DNA of 64,000 nucleotides from Adiantum capillus-veneris (GCA_014529385.2 CM043953.1:69806372-69870371); one strand, 5' to 3'; counted from the first letter of the stretch, positions 1-11,031 are shown. Numbers and translations: made by a program. Notes: a model not told the origin generated them from the sequence alone.

Positions 1-206
1 GCACGCCACGAGATTCCTCATATTTTGAAAGATTCTATTTTTGATTCTCTTGTAATGTGACAACAAGAGACAACTCCGTCTCTTGTAATGTGACAACAAG
101 AGACAACTCCGTTTAGAATCTAGAGACTTGTAATGTGACAACTCCGTTTAGAATCTAGAGAATCAAAAATAGAATCTTTCAAAATATGAGGAATCTCATG
201 GCGTGC
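1..206. repeat. Long inverted repeat (hairpin) with tandem repeats in the loop
   Basis: Bases 1-50 pair with 157-206 as an inverted repeat of about 50 bp with one mismatch seen (arm begins GCACGCCA). The loop holds two copies of a 33-bp direct repeat (about 46-111) containing CTTGTAATGTGACAAC, then a diverged third copy to about 160. The left arm starts at the first base of the window, so the repeat may extend outside. It resembles a foldback or MITE-type element. No target duplication can be checked. Confidence 0.75.
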
Positions 207-1090
207 TATATATCAATAGAAAGAGCTTGAAGAGTAGATTCTAACTGTCAAATCTCCGCCAAGTTTAGAGTTGATTTGCAAAAAATTTACCGCACGCCCG
301 TTTTGGACATGAGAGAGGAAGTCAAACTCCTTATAAGGCCCCTTTGTGGGTCCAAATTTTCCCTAATGTAAAGAGTTACCCCTCATGTCTCATGTGAGAC
401 AACGCTGAAAACGGGCAATTGTAGACTCCGGAAAGATGCGTGAAAGAGGTCAAAAAGCTCTCTCTACAAAGGTAACAAGTGGAAATGAGGTGGTTTTAGC
501 CTACCTGGGATATCTATACCCGGACTTCCCGAACCATTTTTCACCAAATTCCTCCGTTAGTCCTACTAAGCCGTGAAATCTATGTTAGAATGAAAAATTT
601 TCCCGATCGGATTCTTGTAGCTCATTCTGCAAGAATTTTGCAAAAGTAGGTCTGGCCGCCTAATTTAGGCTTCCCAATTTCATCTTTCGATTCCATTGAA
701 ATTTTTTGTGCTTGTCCGCCCTGTCTTTCTGATTAGCACCATGTCTTTCATTTTTCCATCTGAGCTCTTTTGCTATTTATTATTAATTTTTGACATGTTT
801 ATTGAAAAAATCAAAGAAAAAAACAAAATGCGCTAAAAAATTAGTGAAAATCCAATAATTAAGAAAATCCATTGAAAAACACAGCTTTATTGTTTTTTGT
901 TCGATTTGTCCATATGAAAAATAACCAAAAAGGACTATTTTTAATGATTTTCTGATAGTATATACACTATTTATACTCATCGAGAAGACATTATCAATGA
1001 ATTTTTCCTTGATGATGAATTATAAGGGAGTTATTAGGTGATTTTGCAAAAAATGACAGGTTAACATCGAAAGTTTTCCTCCCTCTTCAA
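207..1090. other. Gene-free stretch, possible 3' LTR region of gypsy A
   Basis: No coding sequence is recognisable. Bases 209-300 resemble 32889-32980, the core of a small inverted-repeat element elsewhere in the window. At 1055-1066 the sequence GACAGGTTAACA, read on the minus strand as TGTTAACCTGTC, follows a purine-rich tract (minus, about 1089-1074). This looks like a polypurine tract followed by an LTR start. No matching 5' LTR was found, so the LTR reading is tentative. Confidence 0.3.
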
Positions 1091-1099
1091 ACATTGCCC

Positions 1100-1660
1100 T
1101 TAATTACTTAGTGCCCTTCCACCCCTCCTAGATGGCGTACTCCGGGATGATTGTGTGCATGGGTTGAACAATCGTGTCTTATGCATAGCCGTGGTTGGCT
1201 CTACCATGCTTTCAAGATCAATGCAGTTCAAACCAATATGTTGTGCAAGAGTTGGGTCTTGAGTAATTAACTCAAGGGTTTCTAATGTCAAGGCTTTCTG
1301 ATGTTGTCTTCCAAAGAGAAAACCTTGTAGCCTGTGTGCTCTCTGTTTGATTGTACCATCGAGATGTTTCAGCATGCTGATTGCCTGAGCTCTTGGTAGC
1401 ACTTTTGACTGTTGTTGAGCTTTTTCTCACCATTGGTAGGTTGGTGTGGAATGGTGTGGTGGAGTCTTCTAAGACTTAACTCTCCATTGCTTGATTGGTT
1501 TTACGTTTTGTGGAGAAGATAAGTGATCCTTTTTTTGCCAAACCCATTTCAAGTTAGGTTCCTTGCTCAGGGAAGCTCGTCTCCATGTTTTGACCCTTAT
1601 AACCTTCTTTGGTTTTGTCAGTGATTTTTTGTGTACCCAAATTTGCTTAACTCCTTGCAT
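1100..1660 (-). pseudogene. Post-integrase tryptophan-motif region of gypsy A
   Basis: Two broken minus-strand frames (1660-1469 and 1402-1100) follow the second protease-like domain. The first contains KQIWVHKKSL, LKWVWQKKDHL and KQWRVK, repeated short basic motifs built around W-V-x-K. It opens with MQG, as does the matching part of element C (MQGTRKIWIPK). The second frame resembles the C sequence around 16020-16140 at nucleotide level. Similar motifs occur in the ORF of element F. I recognise no defined domain. The basic, tryptophan-centred repeats could bind nucleic acid or Gag, but that is speculation. Confidence 0.5.
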
Positions 1661-1779
1661 GCTACTTGTAGCATTTGCTTGTCGAGAGGATGGAGAAGAT
1701 TGATTGCTTGGTGGTTTTCTCTGCTAATTACTCCCTTTCCATTCCTCCTTGCTTAGTGAAATTGGAACAATGAGTTGCC

Positions 1780-2140
1780 CACCTTTATGTGATAGCTTGA
1801 TCTGGTACTGCCTTGTATGTCCGCATCCAGGGAATTCCAAGAATCATCATCTCATTGATGTGTTCATCTGTGGTAAGCATACAAACTGATGAGGACATGA
1901 ACATCCATGTACTATCACATTCAAGTTGACTACTCCCAATGTTGGTGTTGGGTTCTTGTTGCATCCTTTTATTGTCGCTATTCCTACTGTCAATGCTTGA
2001 CTTGTTTCTTTCTTGTACGTGGAATAACTGACCGCATTTACTCTAGATCCTGTGATGACCAAAGCATTTGTGCTCTGATTGTTGAGCTGTACTTTGATGC
2101 GCAGGTCCATTCCATCTAACCAATCATCATCTGTTGACAC
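1780..2140 (-). pseudogene. Second retropepsin-like domain, downstream of integrase (gypsy A)
   Basis: The frame at 2140-1847 has an acidic lead (DDDWLDGMDLRIKV), then ALVITGSRVNAVSYS, which fits the active-site loop of a retroviral-type aspartic protease (usual D-T/S-G-S/A) with the catalytic aspartate replaced. It continues to VIVHGCSCPHQFVC and, just past a frame break, ILGIPWM, matching the conserved ILG strand. A conventional protease lies separately at 5946-6914. Element C carries the same domain in the same place. Because the aspartate is missing in both copies, the domain is either decayed or a non-catalytic fold. Confidence 0.6.
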
Positions 2141-2693
2141 TGCATCTTTAGGTGATTCCCATTGTCTGTCATCTATTTCCAGAGTGTTGATGGGAATCGA
2201 TATCTATTGATTCTTGAGAGAAACTTTCCATTTGAGTACCCAAAGCCAAGATTCCTCTTAGGCTTCATCAATAATCTGTTGTCGTTTCTTCCTCCTATGC
2301 TTGGTTGCATGCATTCTTTCTAGCAATTGATTGGTTAGCAAAAAATTGTATTTCTTTAAAAGGCATCCACTAATCCAATTAGCCATTGGTTCACCATCTA
2401 GGGTGGACAACTTTACTGCTCCACTTGGAGATTGATAAACGGTCCGTTTCCCTTTTTCTTCAACTTGGGAATGTGTTGCTTAAGAGAGTAGATTAAAACT
2501 AAGTCCCCTTTCTTGAAGATTTTTGTTATTAGATGGGAATCAAAAAAATATTTTGTTTCTGCTTTTGTGTATAGATGTGAGCTACGGCAGTTAGCCTTTG
2601 CTTATTTAGCTTTTCTAAATCTTCAAGTCTTTCTGACAATTCATGTCTATTCCACTCAATATTTTTAGCTACCCTTAATGTCGGCAATAAAAA
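2141..2693 (-). pseudogene. Integrase C-terminal region and linker of gypsy A
   Basis: Minus-strand fragments read through several stops include NWISGCLLKKYN and a basic KRQQIIDEA stretch. These match the better preserved NWISGCRLYKYH and KRQQVIEDA of element C at 17118-17420. This is the chromatin/DNA-binding tail of a gypsy integrase, followed by a linker into the second protease-like domain. No full frame survives. Confidence 0.5.
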
Positions 2694-3480
2694 TTATGTT
2701 GGCACTATGGCATCAACACCATAAACAAGGTTAAAGGGTGTAGCATTTAAAGCTATTTTGAATGAAACTCGATAAGCCCATAGAGCTGCATGGAGATTCA
2801 TTTCCCAGACTGTCCTTCCTGAACTAACCACTTTAGTCAATACCGAGCTAAGAATTTTGTTTGTATGCTCAGTTTGTCCGTTTGCTTGTGGGTGATAGGG
2901 AGCTGATTTGTTATGGATGACCATAAACTCATTAAGCAAATACTCCATTACCTCATTGCGGAAATGAGTTCCCCGATCAGTGACAGTTTCTATTGGCAGT
3001 CCATATTTTGTGAATACATACTCATATAAGAATGCGGTAGTGGTTGTGGCATCATTCTTTTGAGTTGCTTTAGCCTTCGCCCACTTGGTCAAATAGTCCG
3101 TAGCTACAATGATATATTGAGCTCGGATTCTACAAGCAGGTGTCTCTATTGGCCCAACAAAATCTATACCCCACTTTGCAAAAGCTCTAGCCCCCATCAT
3201 TGGTCTTAAGGGCTTGCTATCAACACATGTTGGCATTTTTGCTTGTTGACAAGCATCACACCTTTAAACATATTCTTTGGCATTTGCAAAAAGGGTTGGT
3301 CACCATATGCTTTCCATTAAGATTTCTCTTGCGGTGGTCTCACTAGAAAAGTGACCTCCAGCTAATCCAGCATGTTCTTGTTCTATAATCGTAATATACT
3401 TGTCTTCATTTGCACAAAGACGCAAATGTTGATCCTTTCCTATCTAATACAATTGGTTTCCAATAAGAGCATAGTCTCTT
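2694..3480 (-). pseudogene. Integrase zinc-binding and catalytic core (gypsy A)
   Basis: The core frame is 3236-2694. It shows the three acidic positions of a DDE retroviral-type integrase: GIDFVGPI, VTDRGTHF and NGQTEHTNKI. Upstream on the minus strand (about 3480-3237), in broken frames, is an HHCC-type zinc-binding region with HAGLAGGHFS and RCDACQQ. This enzyme inserts the cDNA into host DNA. The core is open for 180 codons and has all three catalytic residues, but in-frame breaks on both sides show the gene is dead. Confidence 0.85.
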
Positions 3481-3742
3481 GCTTCAGTTTCAATTGCTCT
3501 TTGATGGCGTTTACTCATATCCTCAGGAAATGTTTAGCTTGATAAGTAAGTAACCAGGTAGTTACTCCATGTACGAACATGCGACATTTGAAACAATGTT
3601 ACATGAGGTATGGGTGTTTGTTTTTGACATTGAGGACAATCCTTTACAAAAGATCGAACTCCAAATACTCCAAGTCTCAAGATTCTTTGCATAGTTTGAT
3701 CTTCCGCAAAGCAAAGTCCTACTATGGTACTATGTGCTTGAC

Positions 3743-4674
3743 TTAGGTACTGGTTTTCTCTTCAGGATTAATGCATAAGAGCATTATTCCATCTCGATTC
3801 CTTTTGTATAGCCTACCAGCTAGTAATTGATACATAGCCAATTGCTCGATTAATCCGATTGTAATAGGAAGTGGTATTTGTGAATCCACTTGAGCTATGG
3901 TCATCAATGATACCATGTTTTCCAACCATCGAGGTATCATTTCCACGAAGAACAAATAGGCATCTAGTAGATCATCGTCTACCCCTTTAGGTGATTCTCT
4001 TGAAATAATCCTTGACAAATGATCTGCTCCTTGATGTGTAGTACCCTTTTTTACAACCACAGTGAAATCAGATTCCAAAAGAATGATGAACCATCTCACT
4101 ATTCTTCCTGTGCTGCATGGCTTGTTGATCTAATACAACAAAGCTTGGTGTTCTACAAACAACACAAACTTGTTGGCTAATAGGTAATGTCTATATTTTT
4201 TTAATGACATAGATCATTTCCTAACCCTTGTCTTTCAGTGGTAGTGTAACTCTTTTCTACCATGTTCAACTGTCGGCTATCATAAGAAATAGGAAAGTCA
4301 TTTTTTCCATCTCCTGGTTGAGCTAGTATACAACCGATAGCAAAATTGGAAGCATCTATATGTATGTGGAATATCTTATGCCGATCTGGTGCTTTCAATA
4401 TTGGAGCTGAGGTGAGAGCTTGCTTCAGCTTCATAAAGGATTCTTCACATGCCTCGGTCCACTCAAAGTGTGTAATCAAGCTATACATGGGTTTTGCGAT
4501 TATAGCATACATGTAAATGAACCGTCTATAATATCCACAATGCCCCATGAAAGCTGTAACCCCTTTGACTGTTGTTGGCCTAGGCAAATCAACAATAACA
4601 TGAATTTCATCCATATCAATAGCTATGTCATTTTTAGACATTATATGTCCAAGAATTTTTCCTTGTCTACCCAT
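3743..4674 (-). pseudogene. RNase H and connection region (gypsy A)
   Basis: The frame at 4674-4201 carries the reverse transcriptase thumb (QGKILGHIMSKND, GHCGYYRRFI) and the start of RNase H (FHIHIDASNFAIGCILAQPG), including the first catalytic aspartate. The frame at 4099-3743 continues with FTVVVKKGTTHQGADHLSRI, typical of the RNase H end in gypsy elements. RNase H removes the RNA template during cDNA synthesis. A gap with stops at 4100-4200 separates the parts. Confidence 0.8.
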
Positions 4675-4694
4675 GAATGTGCACTTTTCAGGAT

Positions 4695-5387
4695 TTAAGC
4701 AAATCTTGTAAAGCCTACATTTTCGAATACCTTTTTGAGGTGTTCAACATGATCATCTCGGATTGATGAATATACACATAGATCATCCATATACACTTCC
4801 AAGAATTTCCTCAGATATTCTTTAAAAGCATGGCTCATCAATCTTTGAAAGGTGGCAGGAGCATTAGTTAACCCAAAAGGCATAACCCGATAGGAAAAAA
4901 TACCCCATTTTGTTGCAAAAGCAGTTTTATGTTGATCTTTTGTGTCAACCAAAACGGTGATTGTATCCCAAAAAGGCATCTAAGAAACTGTAAGCTTTTT
5001 TTCTTGCTAACACATGCTCAGTGATTTGAAGAGGAAAGTTGTCTCTAATGGTAGCTACATTCACATTTTTGAGATTGACACACACTCGCAATTTTCCATT
5101 CTTCTTGAGTACTACCACAATTGTAGACACCCAATCTTTGTGTTCAATTTGATTCTCCTAGAAAATGTTTCATTATATGTGTATGGCCTTAATCTACTTG
5201 GTTCCACATCATCTCTCATGGGTATGGTATGTTGACAGATTTTTGGATCAACACCCTCGAGATCCTTGTAAGACCAAGCAAAGATATCTCGGTATTCTTT
5301 TAGTAAGCTTAGTAAAAGCTCTTCTTCATCTTTTGTTAGGTCATTTGCAATGTAAGCAGGCCTAGGTTCTTCCCCTGGTCTAGCCAA
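4695..5387 (-). pseudogene. Reverse transcriptase (gypsy A)
   Basis: Three overlapping minus-strand frames together give a gypsy reverse transcriptase. 5387-5112 has EYRDIFAWSYKDLEGVDP and HTIPMRDDVEPSRLRPYTYNE. 5130-4945 has VVVLKKNGKLRVCVNLKNVN and YSFLDAFLGYNH. 4979-4695 has KTAFATKWGIFSYRVMPFGL and the catalytic VYMDDLCVYSS. The YMDD box and the fingers and palm motifs are in the right order. At least two frameshifts divide the gene. The next gene toward the gag end is the protease. Confidence 0.9.
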
Positions 5388-5945
5388 GTCTATCTTTTTT
5401 ACGTTCTCGGGCCCTTCCTAGGACTCGCCCTATTTTCGTAATTTCCTAACGGGTTGTTTGACTATGATTTTTTGATCTTGGAGAGTATACTTTTTGTAAT
5501 GGGATGGAATACTCATTACATCCTTACCATCTTCTTCTGTGGTTTCCATTTCGATCGTATATATCTCCTTTAGAGCTTTTTTTAGCTCTTAATATTTCTT
5601 TTTTCGCTCAACTCGTGTCATGGTTGGATCCTTGTCCTATTTGTTTGGCTTTGCTTGAGTATCCTTCCTTGTTTTTCTCAATGTTTTCAACATTTTTGGA
5701 TTTTCGTTTGAAGGATATCTGTCAGTGATTTTGTCCTTGACACAATCATGTGCATCTATTTGCATCAGGAATTGTGTTCTACTAGAGACTGATGGCATAG
5801 GTCTTGTTTTTATGTTTCTGGTGTCTCTTTTTCATCTATATGATTTTTGTCTTCTCGATTTTTGGTTAGGAAAGTCAAAAAACTTTTCCTCCCCTCCTTT
5901 CAAGAGTAGTTTAGCTCTCATATGTTCTTTTTTTGACCCCAAATC
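5388..5945 (-). other. Broken protease-RT linker of gypsy A
   Basis: This stretch lies between the protease frame and the reverse transcriptase. It has many stops in every minus frame and low-complexity K/R-rich remnants. I can recognise no domain in it. Confidence 0.4.
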
Positions 5946-6914
5946 TTATGAGGTAGTTGAGTGTTCATCTAACTCATATGTTGCATCGTAGTAGAGGTCT
6001 GAAAAAACTTGTTGAGCTTTCATCAAGTCCTTGGGTTCCTCACTTTCATCTTGAATGTTGAGGGTTGAAATCCTTTGGATGGGAATTATGTTGTAGACAT
6101 CTTCATTGCAAAATTGAGTAGGCATAGACGTATTCACACATATATTCATTGTCACTAAAATTTGAGTCCACTCAAAGGGCTCAAACAAATGTTCCGGAAA
6201 GGGTTCAAGTACATAGGCTTCGTCTGTACAATCCCTTTCTAAGATACATTCTTCTCCTTTTAAGCTCCCATTTTCTGAAGCTCCACACATCCAAATAACA
6301 GTGTCTTTGTTTAACCAAGATGGAAGCTTAGTTTCAGCCAAAGAGACTGAATCGAATTCTTGTATGGGCGTTTTCATGACATCTCTATAAGTATGATCTT
6401 TTAAATTAACCCTTGTTATAGATCCCACTTGCTTCAAGTACAGATAATTGTTTTCCCAATCTCGGATAAGCTGTACCTGTTGCATGAAAGGCATTCCCAA
6501 TATGATTTCGTAATTGAGTTTCTTCCCAAAGTCTAATATGGAAAAAGTGTGTTGATATTCAATCCCACAGGAATTAACTACCACTTTTTCAAGCAGTCTT
6601 AAGGGTCTTTCAATGTGTCCATCATCCAAGTGAAATTTCATTCAAGTTTGTCTAATGGCCGGTTGTCTCCAGGATTCCCATACTACTTTCGTGGCTATGG
6701 CTATGCCTGTCCCACTATCGAGTTTTGCCATGGTTTCAATGTCATTATATTTCACTAGGTGGGTGGTGTTTCCTTCTTCCCCTTGTAGTATCCTCCGACT
6801 TTGTTCATTGTAACAGATCGAATCTCTTTGTTGTCCATTTCGTGCTTCAATTTTCCCAAATTTTTTGAAATCAACCCCGTTATCCCCACCTTCTCTAGGG
6901 TTTCTATAGATCAT
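5946..6914 (-). pseudogene. Aspartic protease and acidic linker (gypsy A)
   Basis: The frame at 6914-6642 ends with AKLDSGTGIAIATKVVW, which has the catalytic D-S-G loop. After one stop, the frame at 6641-5946 gives the rest: FSILDFGKKLNYEIILGMPFM with the conserved ILG strand, then an acidic linker of about 150 residues leading to the reverse transcriptase. This retropepsin would cut the Gag-Pol polyprotein. It keeps its catalytic aspartate, unlike the second protease-like domain downstream of integrase. Confidence 0.8.
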
Positions 6915-6947
6915 TCCATAAATATGGTCTGGGTTTTAATAGTTCTC

Positions 6948-8315
6948 CTAAAGTAAGATACATTGGATGGATGTAGACATGATTGAATGAATGTTGTCTA
7001 CTTCTAGGGTCTGTTCAACTCTTTCTACTTGAGTGGTCTTACACACTATGGATTCATCTTTGTTATCTCCCAAGTACGAGGGTAATTTTTTCAAGGTCAA
7101 TGGTTTAGACATTCCTGAAGCTTCAAATCCGAAATCCCCATACAAGGATTGTACATCCACGTCCATATTAGGAGGTAGGTTGTCTAGCCAAACTTCCTCT
7201 ATAGGAGTTAACTTTAGAGTTAGGCTCCCATCATTGATCTCTCTAACTTTTTTCCATAAGTGTCCTGGCCAGTCTTCCTCCATGAATGGAATTCTGTCTA
7301 AGGCATCTTCAGTGTCCGGCACTATAAGTTCTGGTTGTTTTGTTTCAAGATGGGGTTCTACCACCACTTTGGATCTTTCTTTAGTGTCTCTTACCACAAG
7401 CTCTTCAGGTTTTGCAATACTTTCAAGCTTGGGTTTTTGTTTTTCCAACATTTCTTGCGTGATTCTTATCAAATTTTGATAAGCTTCAAGCTTAGTTGCT
7501 TCCATGTCTGGAGAGGGATAGTTTTTCCATTTGTTTTCCAAGTTTTGGCCTGCTTTAAGTTCCGCTTGATAAGCTTCCAAGGCTTCCTTAATAGGCTCAA
7601 AAATTTTATCAACCAAAATTGATCCTCTAGATCTCACGGTTGTTTCTTTGTTTTTGCTTCCAGTTTCTTTGACCTTTTCTTGGAATTTTTTTTTTGCCTT
7701 CTCCTCGATTTCTGCCCGTTGTTTTTGTTTTCTCATCGCAATTCTTTTGCTTCTGCTTCTTTTGATCCTTTGAGAGGAAATTTTTGCATTTTTCGAATCA
7801 TCAGAGGAGTTGTGTTTCTTTTTCTTAGCCTGGGCTCTAGTGATTACCTTGATTGGAACAATTGGTTCACTCTCAGATGAGCTAGTAGGTATCACTTGGA
7901 CTATGTTTACTACTGTTTTACCCTTGTTCAAAGGATTTTTAGGACAATATTTCGAAAAGTGTCCTTTCTTTTTGCAACATTGTATGCAATAAGCTTCAAT
8001 TGGCTTGAGGTTTCTGTCAGGCTCTGGGCATTCATTTTTCCAATGATCATCTGCACCACACTTGTGACAATTTATTGTTCTTGGCTTAACCATGGGTCTT
8101 ATTATGGGAGGTCTGACACCTTGATTAGCTACATAATACATTGGTGCAAGCTCTGGTGGAGCATAAGTCACAGGTTCCTCCATTGGTGGTGGATGTGAAT
8201 TATACCAATCTCCCTCTACTATTACTATAGATGGACTAGGCTCAGCATAGGGTGTAACAGGCACAAGTGGTGGTTCCTCTATGACTCTCTCTGGATGCAT
8301 GTACTTTATAGGCAC
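6948..8315 (-). CDS. Gag C-terminal part with two zinc knuckles (gypsy A)
   Basis: This 455-codon open frame is the longest in the window. Near residues 83-97 it has CHKCGADDHWKNEC (C-x2-C-x4-H-x4-C), and near residues 109-123 CIQCCKKKGHFSKYC, a knuckle with one extra residue (C-x2-C-x5-H-x4-C). Such knuckles bind retroelement RNA in the nucleocapsid. A long lysine/arginine-rich stretch (KRSRSKRIAMRKQKQRAEIE) and a charged segment follow, then an acidic tail toward the protease. A frameshift separates it from the upstream gag frame. Confidence 0.75.
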   Translation of the reverse strand: MPIKYMHPERVIEEPPLVPVTPYAEPSPSIVIVEGDWYNSHPPPMEEPVTYAPPELAPMYYVANQGVRPPIIRPMVKPRTINCHKCGADDHWKNECPEPDRNLKPIEAYCIQCCKKKGHFSKYCPKNPLNKGKTVVNIVQVIPTSSSESEPIVPIKVITRAQAKKKKHNSSDDSKNAKISSQRIKRSRSKRIAMRKQKQRAEIEEKAKKKFQEKVKETGSKNKETTVRSRGSILVDKIFEPIKEALEAYQAELKAGQNLENKWKNYPSPDMEATKLEAYQNLIRITQEMLEKQKPKLESIAKPEELVVRDTKERSKVVVEPHLETKQPELIVPDTEDALDRIPFMEEDWPGHLWKKVREINDGSLTLKLTPIEEVWLDNLPPNMDVDVQSLYGDFGFEASGMSKPLTLKKLPSYLGDNKDESIVCKTTQVERVEQTLEVDNIHSIMSTSIQCILL

Positions 8316-8403
8316 TGCATTATGTCATGGATACGGAGGTTGTTGACCCAACATGGGTTCAGGTCTTTCCATACCCATATGTGGTCTTTGAGCTTGGGCC
8401 ATA

Positions 8404-9517
8404 TTAGGGTGATATCTCTACATGGGTTGTCCTTGTGGCCTCATAGGCGCATACCGAACATTCCCCATCATACTTTGGTTGGAAGTAGCACTTGTTGGTC
8501 TCAAGGTTGGTCCATTTACCCTCGATTTCACACCATTTTTGTGGCCTAATTGGTTGTCCCTGTTCAGGTATCCCTTGTCCTGGTCCCCTCATAAGTGCTT
8601 TTTGCATGTTGTTCATCATGTCGTTCATTCTTTTGAGCATATCTTCTATGGCTGAAAGCGGTGCTACAACAGCCATTCCCACTTGTGTTGGTTTAATGGA
8701 TGCCGTTTTCTCACTTTGGTTATCCTTAGGGACTTCTTCTTCAATGAAAATATCACAATTGTCTCCTAAGTCAATAGCATCTGACACACACTCTTCTAGG
8801 GTTATATGCTTCTTGCTATAGAGTATAGCATGAAGTTATTTGTTTAGCAGTCCCTCTAGAAACAAAGATATGAGTTGTTCTTCTACAGCATCTGCCAATG
8901 TATTGTTTCATTCGAGTTGCACAATCCCTAACAGACTCACCATGTTTTTGTTCAAATCTATAGATTTGAGCTATCGTATTATGTTTGATCCCCGTTTTAG
9001 AACAAGCAACTACAAATCCTTGAGCTAATGTGTTTGAGTCCATGATTGACCTTGGTGGAATGTTTTGGAACCATGTCAATGCTTTTCCTTCTAATGTCAT
9101 TCCAAACCCCTCGAATTGAGTATGAAAATCGAATATATGTTCTGCTCTTAGCTCTTGCTTAAAGCTTGCTAAGTGGTTGTATGGATATCTTGATCCACTG
9201 TATTTTTTGACCCATTTTTGAAAATCAGCTGGTCTGACGCGTCTATTTGGTTCAACTCCCGGTCTCTTGGCAGTTGGTCCTGTTCCAAGTCCTTCAAACC
9301 AATCTGTTGGAAATAGTGACTCATGTAGCCCTAGACTAGCCTTAGTATCACCCGGTTTTCTACGTGATGAGGTGGTTTTCGGTTTCTTAACATTACTCTC
9401 AGATGATCTCTCATCGTGTTCATCTCTTGTAATTGTTTCTGGTCCTTGTCCCAATATCCAATCCCCTATGGAATACCCTTGGTATTTGGTTTGTTCGACC
9501 TCCTCAGGAGTCATCAA
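8404..9517 (-). pseudogene. Gag capsid region (gypsy A)
   Basis: The frame at 9517-8816 holds a retrotransposon-type Gag domain: YNHLASFKQELRAEHIFDFH, GMTLEGKALTWFQNIPPRSI and FEQKHGESVRDCATRMKQYI, matching the usual capsid pattern with the W-F helix. The frame at 8787-8404 continues after a frameshift, with polar sequence and repeated MN-containing helical residues (ERMNDMMNNMQKAL pattern). Gag forms the particle that packages element RNA. Confidence 0.8.
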
Positions 9518-9830
9518 ACAAAGCTGTTGTTATAATAATCCCTAATTAGGTAGATTGGATGGTCTTCTGATCCCTTATCTTTGATCTTGAAGATATAGAT
9601 GATCTTTATGGTTGTTAGTTGTCCTGATTTGGCATGTGAAGTCCACAGAAGATCTTTTACATTTCTATCCTCCCAACAATAGACTCCGATACTAGGGTTA
9701 TCCGTACTAAGCCGTTTCAAAGGCTTCAAATCTACTTAATCGTATGCCTCAAAAGCTGGTGGTACTTCTTTTGCTGACATATCTGGAATTATGGTGTTTA
9801 CTTCTAACCCCCATTTGCTCGATACAACCC
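9514..9830 (-). pseudogene. N-terminal Gag leader ORF of gypsy A
   Basis: On the minus strand from about 9830, a frame reads through SSKWGLEVNTIIPDMSAKEV, one stop, then VDLKPLKRLSTDNPSIGVYC and WEDRNVKDLLWTSHAKSGQL. It ends just before the gag frame. Coding appears to run into the junction with the LTR of element B, which suggests the 5' end was cut off. The function is unknown; the position suggests an N-terminal Gag extension. Confidence 0.5.
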
Positions 9831-10668
9831 ACAAATTTGAGTAGAGACTTCACTAACATGAGAAACTTACATAGCCAAAATAGTAGGTAACAATGAGGAA
9901 TTTGGAAAAATGGACACTACCATTGTATCCAGAACATCCAAAAATCCCAGTCTACAATATCAAAGTGCTCAAATCGGAGCTCGAAATCGGAGCTCGGATG
10001 AGCAGTTTATGGCCAAAACAGGCTCCGAAAACAAAAAAATTTGAGTTGTGGTTGTTCCTTCTCTTCTCTTTATGTTTTTTTGATTTTTTCCTCAGGTTTT
10101 TCAGTGCCCACACTTCACTTTATCCCTTGGGCACCTTTGGACTTTTGGTTGACCCTAAACAGACCCCGAACAAGGCAAAAAATGGCCACGAAGTGCGTTT
10201 TTGTCACCCTTCTGCATCCATCCGCACACCTAGCACTCAACTTTTCTCAATAATGTATCCCGGAATCACGTGAACTGGCCCCCAAATATAGTTATCAAGA
10301 TAAAAAATTTGCATGATTCATCACAAGAAAACACCCACGTTGTGTCCTCACTTATCCACGTGCAAGTCTTGATTGCATTCGTCCTCCTGATGCCACTTGA
10401 TGTCATTTCACGCACCTGCTTACATCATGGCTTCGGCTCACTGATAGCTTCCTTGAGAAGTTTTACGCTCTACCAACTCCTCATTATTATAGAAAAACAC
10501 ACTAATACTGGTGATGATGAAAATTGATATACTATGTACACACTGTCGTACCTGTACACATGTTGGGCCCACGTAACCACCTAGCTCTGGAAAATGGGCA
10601 ATTCTTTAGATGCACCATGCATGTGTATGTACAAATGTGCAATCACTTCCTCCAAAAAACACCTCACA
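9812..10668 (-). repeat. 3' LTR of element B (truncated)
   Basis: It aligns to 13647-14479, for example the shared TCGGAGCTCGGATGAGCAGT and the later CTACCAACTCCTCATTATTA. It ends with CCTCACA. The distal part (about 370 bp in the other LTR) is absent where gypsy A begins, so this LTR was truncated by the rearrangement that joined A and B. A short direct duplication of TCGGAGCTCG occurs at about 9974-9998. Confidence 0.75.
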
Positions 10669-10690
10669 TAATTTTCCCATCCCCTAGTCT
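10669..10690 (-). other. Polypurine tract of element B
   Basis: On the minus strand the bases just before the 3' LTR read AGGGGATGGGAAAATTA, followed by TGTGAGG, the LTR start. Its position and purine content fit a plus-strand primer. Confidence 0.55.
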
Positions 10691-11031
10691 GCTAGAGCAT
10701 TCATGCTCTGGAACAACACTAGTAGATGCTCATTCCACCTGGATCAAAAGGCCAAAGGAATATCACCTGATTCACAAGAAGCATCATAGAACCACACATA
10801 TATTTGTCACCAATCAACCAAAATGCACCATAAGCATATCCAACTAACACGTCCACCCTGTTTGGAGCTCCAAAAGCATAAATATTGCATACCACATTCA
10901 ACCCAACCGATTGAGACAACTCAAGTGACGCATCACCTGGCATCTTGGCTTCACCAGGCATAGACAACATGAAAATCATGCACCCAAGTAGCTAAAAGCA
11001 TTGTATGAAGTTAAAGTTGTTCACATCCAAA
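10691..11031 (-). other. Downstream internal region of element B
   Basis: A minus-strand frame of 86 codons (10979-10719) is open but resembles nothing I recognise. It is probably untranslated sequence between gag and the polypurine tract. Confidence 0.35.

Larger units (their letters stand above)
1067..9835 (-). mobile_element. Ty3/gypsy LTR retrotransposon A (degenerate, no 5' LTR seen)
   Basis: On the minus strand the order is N-terminal ORF, gag, zinc knuckles, aspartic protease, reverse transcriptase, RNase H, integrase, which is the Ty3/gypsy order. Downstream of integrase it continues with a second retropepsin-like domain and a tryptophan-motif region, which is not standard. Several frameshifts and stops break the polyprotein, so it is not active. 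The 5' end meets a truncated LTR of element B at about 9812-9835. Frame analysis suggests gag coding runs up to that junction, so the 5' LTR was probably lost by rearrangement. Confidence 0.85.

Noticed and set aside
9815-9829. Primer-binding site of gypsy A (minus TGGGTTGTATCGAGC)
   Set aside because: The sequence reads better as continuing coding sequence and part of it is shared with the B LTR. No tRNA match could be confirmed.
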